64,000 bases of DNA, taken from the NCBI GenBank assembly GCA_030686995.1, contig CM060696.1:108992949-109056948 (forward strand). Reading direction: 5' to 3'. This document shows positions 62,592 to 64,000 of the stretch, in pieces. The notes under the pieces were generated by a model. It saw only the letters and a list, made by a program, of their open reading frames with translations, made no database searches and was not told the DNA's origin. The translations under genes and the position numbers were made by a program. How positions within the stretch are numbered: position 1 is the stretch's first letter; each line of letters begins with the position of its first letter. Source of the stretch: Artemisia argyi. Lineage: Eukaryota > Streptophyta > Magnoliopsida > Asterales > Asteraceae.

Positions 62592-63906
62592 CTGTATGAT
62601 ACAATAGAGCTTATAAGTAGACATTGATGATATGATTGTTCTTTGAGATCGTATAAATATCATCATAGTTGGCTTGATTTTGTCAAAAACAAGGGGTGGG
62701 GTAACAATTTTCAGAATCATATAAGATAGTGCAAACATATACATCTACCTCACAACTTATTACTACTATAAATCTTCTAAGCTAATTTTGGTTTCCCTAA
62801 AGGGTTGCAACGTAACGCACACAACAGAATCTGACACCAATCATCATTTTTATTCTCATCCATTTTACGCAACCTCCTTTTCTTTTAAAAGCATTTTTAG
62901 GCAACCTCCTTTATTTCCGGAAACGATATCTAAAGTAAGTACTCATTTTGCAGAAAATGGTGAAAGTGCATTACTTGAAATCAACAAAAATAAAATACGA
63001 TGATATTCTGTTTAAAATGGAGATCACCATAAAATGTCGTGAAACCAGGTGTTACCATTATAACATTAAGAATAAATTGGAAAATTCATAAATCGCTAAA
63101 TATATCTACAGTTCACGAAACCATTCACATGTAAGACATTCCTTTCTCCAGCCTATTTCAACTTGGAGCTGCAAATTGCCATCTTGGCCAATAAGTCATC
63201 TTTCCTTACTTCCCACTGAACTTGACCTTAGCACACAGCGTTACGCTTTTACGCTTTAAGTGGAAACCAAGTCTAAATCCAATGAGAAACAAAGTTGAAT
63301 GTCTTACATCCTCAGGTCATTGAACTAGAAGAAAGTTGGATCAGTCTTTTAAACAGGTCTGGCATCTTTTTCTTTAAAGTGTGGTGCCAAATTAAATTTC
63401 ACCGATGACGCAGTCTGACCCTACTCAGCTATGTCAAAACTCAAAAGACAGGTTAAAATGAGGTACCTTATAACCCAACGCCACTCCAATACTTAGAAAA
63501 GAGGTCTAAGAAACTAACAAGTGAGCAAAAGATCCTCTCCAATGGGAACACTATATGTAAAGTTCAGCATACTATCTAAGCTTTTAAGACATCCATATCA
63601 TGTGTTTTTGGGCCATATGGCACAATTGTAGCGGAAAAAAAATAAAATTCAGCCTAGCTTCATTTTCAACCTCTCACGAAATGAAGATGTCTACACATTT
63701 ATTGTGGTTTCAAAAAATGAAACCAAAAGCAAATACAAAATACCAAAAGGTTACGATCAAAATAAATTTTGAACTCCAGTGATAAGAAGCTAGGTAACAT
63801 CATATCTCTACAATTAAAACCTAACACGAGGATCTAATTTAGTTTGCTAATTGCTGCTATTAGTATGATGCATGGCAGATAATAATATACTTGATCATGT
63901 AAATAC
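62592..63906 (-). other. probable intron of the coiled-coil gene
   Basis: 1315 bp from donor GAG|GTATTT (63906) to acceptor ACAG| (62592); both junctions are phase 0. I cannot exclude further small exons inside; none is obvious. Confidence 0.5.
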
Positions 63907-64000
63907 CTCGCGTGAAACCATTGTGAAGGTGGCCCCTGGAGAACTATCTAGCAAATAGTTTTTGACTTCGGTAGACAGGTTTACTGTCTCCCTTGGAAGC
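63907..64000 (-). CDS. upstream exon of the coiled-coil gene, partial
   Basis: The minus-strand frame LPRETVNLSTEVKNYLLDSS, then PGATFTMVSRE, ends at a consensus donor (GAG|GTATTTAC) in phase 0, matching the phase of the next exon at 62591. It runs off the right edge of the window. The amino-acid composition is protein-like, with no stops in this frame. Confidence 0.55.

Noticed and set aside
62592..62744. N-terminal 51 residues of the 201-codon ORF as part of the coiled-coil protein
   Set aside because: A splice acceptor at 62592 and a phase-matched upstream exon at 63907-64000 explain the gene better; the segment reads like intron.

Overview
This window is from a repeat-rich plant nuclear genome. 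The retroelement proteins closely resemble families I know from the daisy family, especially Anthemideae such as Tanacetum, Artemisia and Chrysanthemum. The organism call is inference from protein resemblance; no database search was run.

About 54 kb of the 64 kb is nested LTR retrotransposons. I resolved the nest from LTR pairs, target-site duplications (TSDs), primer-binding sites (PBS) and polypurine tracts (PPT). (1) 788-7283, + strand: a non-autonomous Ty3/Gypsy element (E1) with a tRNA-Asp-type PBS and one ORF derived from a retropepsin region; TSD CCTCA. (2) 8251-55147, - strand: an Athila-like Ty3/Gypsy element (E2) with gag-protease-RT-RNase H-integrase at 34404-28736, broken by one nonsense codon and one frameshift; TSD ATGGC. 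Each of its about 4 kb LTRs carries further insertions. (3) In its left LTR, 9627-25501, + strand: a chromovirus-type non-autonomous element (E4) with about 4.1 kb LTRs and a tRNA-iMet PBS, plus a remnant of a second unit. Inside its left LTR lies (4) a very young non-autonomous Copia element (E5, 10439-14265, TSD CTAAT). (5) In the right LTR of E2: a 5'-truncated RTE-type LINE (35690-36767) and (6) a second tRNA-Asp-type non-autonomous element (E3, 38511-53472, TSD ACAAG) encoding a 550-residue Cys-rich/acidic protein. E3's leader carries (7) a probable solo LTR of a relative of E4 (42136-46143).

Non-TE sequence lies at 1-787, 7284-8250 and 55148-64000. It holds a probable first exon of a secreted protein on the minus strand (578-670), a locally duplicated block with about 185-bp tandem repeats (into which E2 inserted), a broken U-box E3-ligase pseudogene (60827-61231), an RTE/SINE-type tail, and the last two recognised exons of an unidentified minus-strand coiled-coil gene (62139-62591 and 63907-64000, running off the window).

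The most interesting signal is an ordered set of RNA-hairpin-like modules shared by the 3' regions of the three tRNA-Asp-type elements (E1, E2, E3), although their coding regions differ. The set is: a GAGTC-nAGCTAn-GACTC hairpin just after the stop codon, a GGG/CCC hairpin, an internal ATTG-RGGR-CAAT hairpin with a purine tract, and a terminal TTGCnnG-(A)GGA-CnnGCAA hairpin directly before the true PPT and 3' LTR. The stems covary while the loop stays constant. This suggests a cis-acting replication or packaging signal by which E1 and E3 could use the machinery of an Athila-like relative. Also notable are two small antisense two-TM ORFs in E4, palindrome arrays upstream of the TATA box in three LTR families, and insertion of E1 118 bp upstream of a minus-strand start codon.
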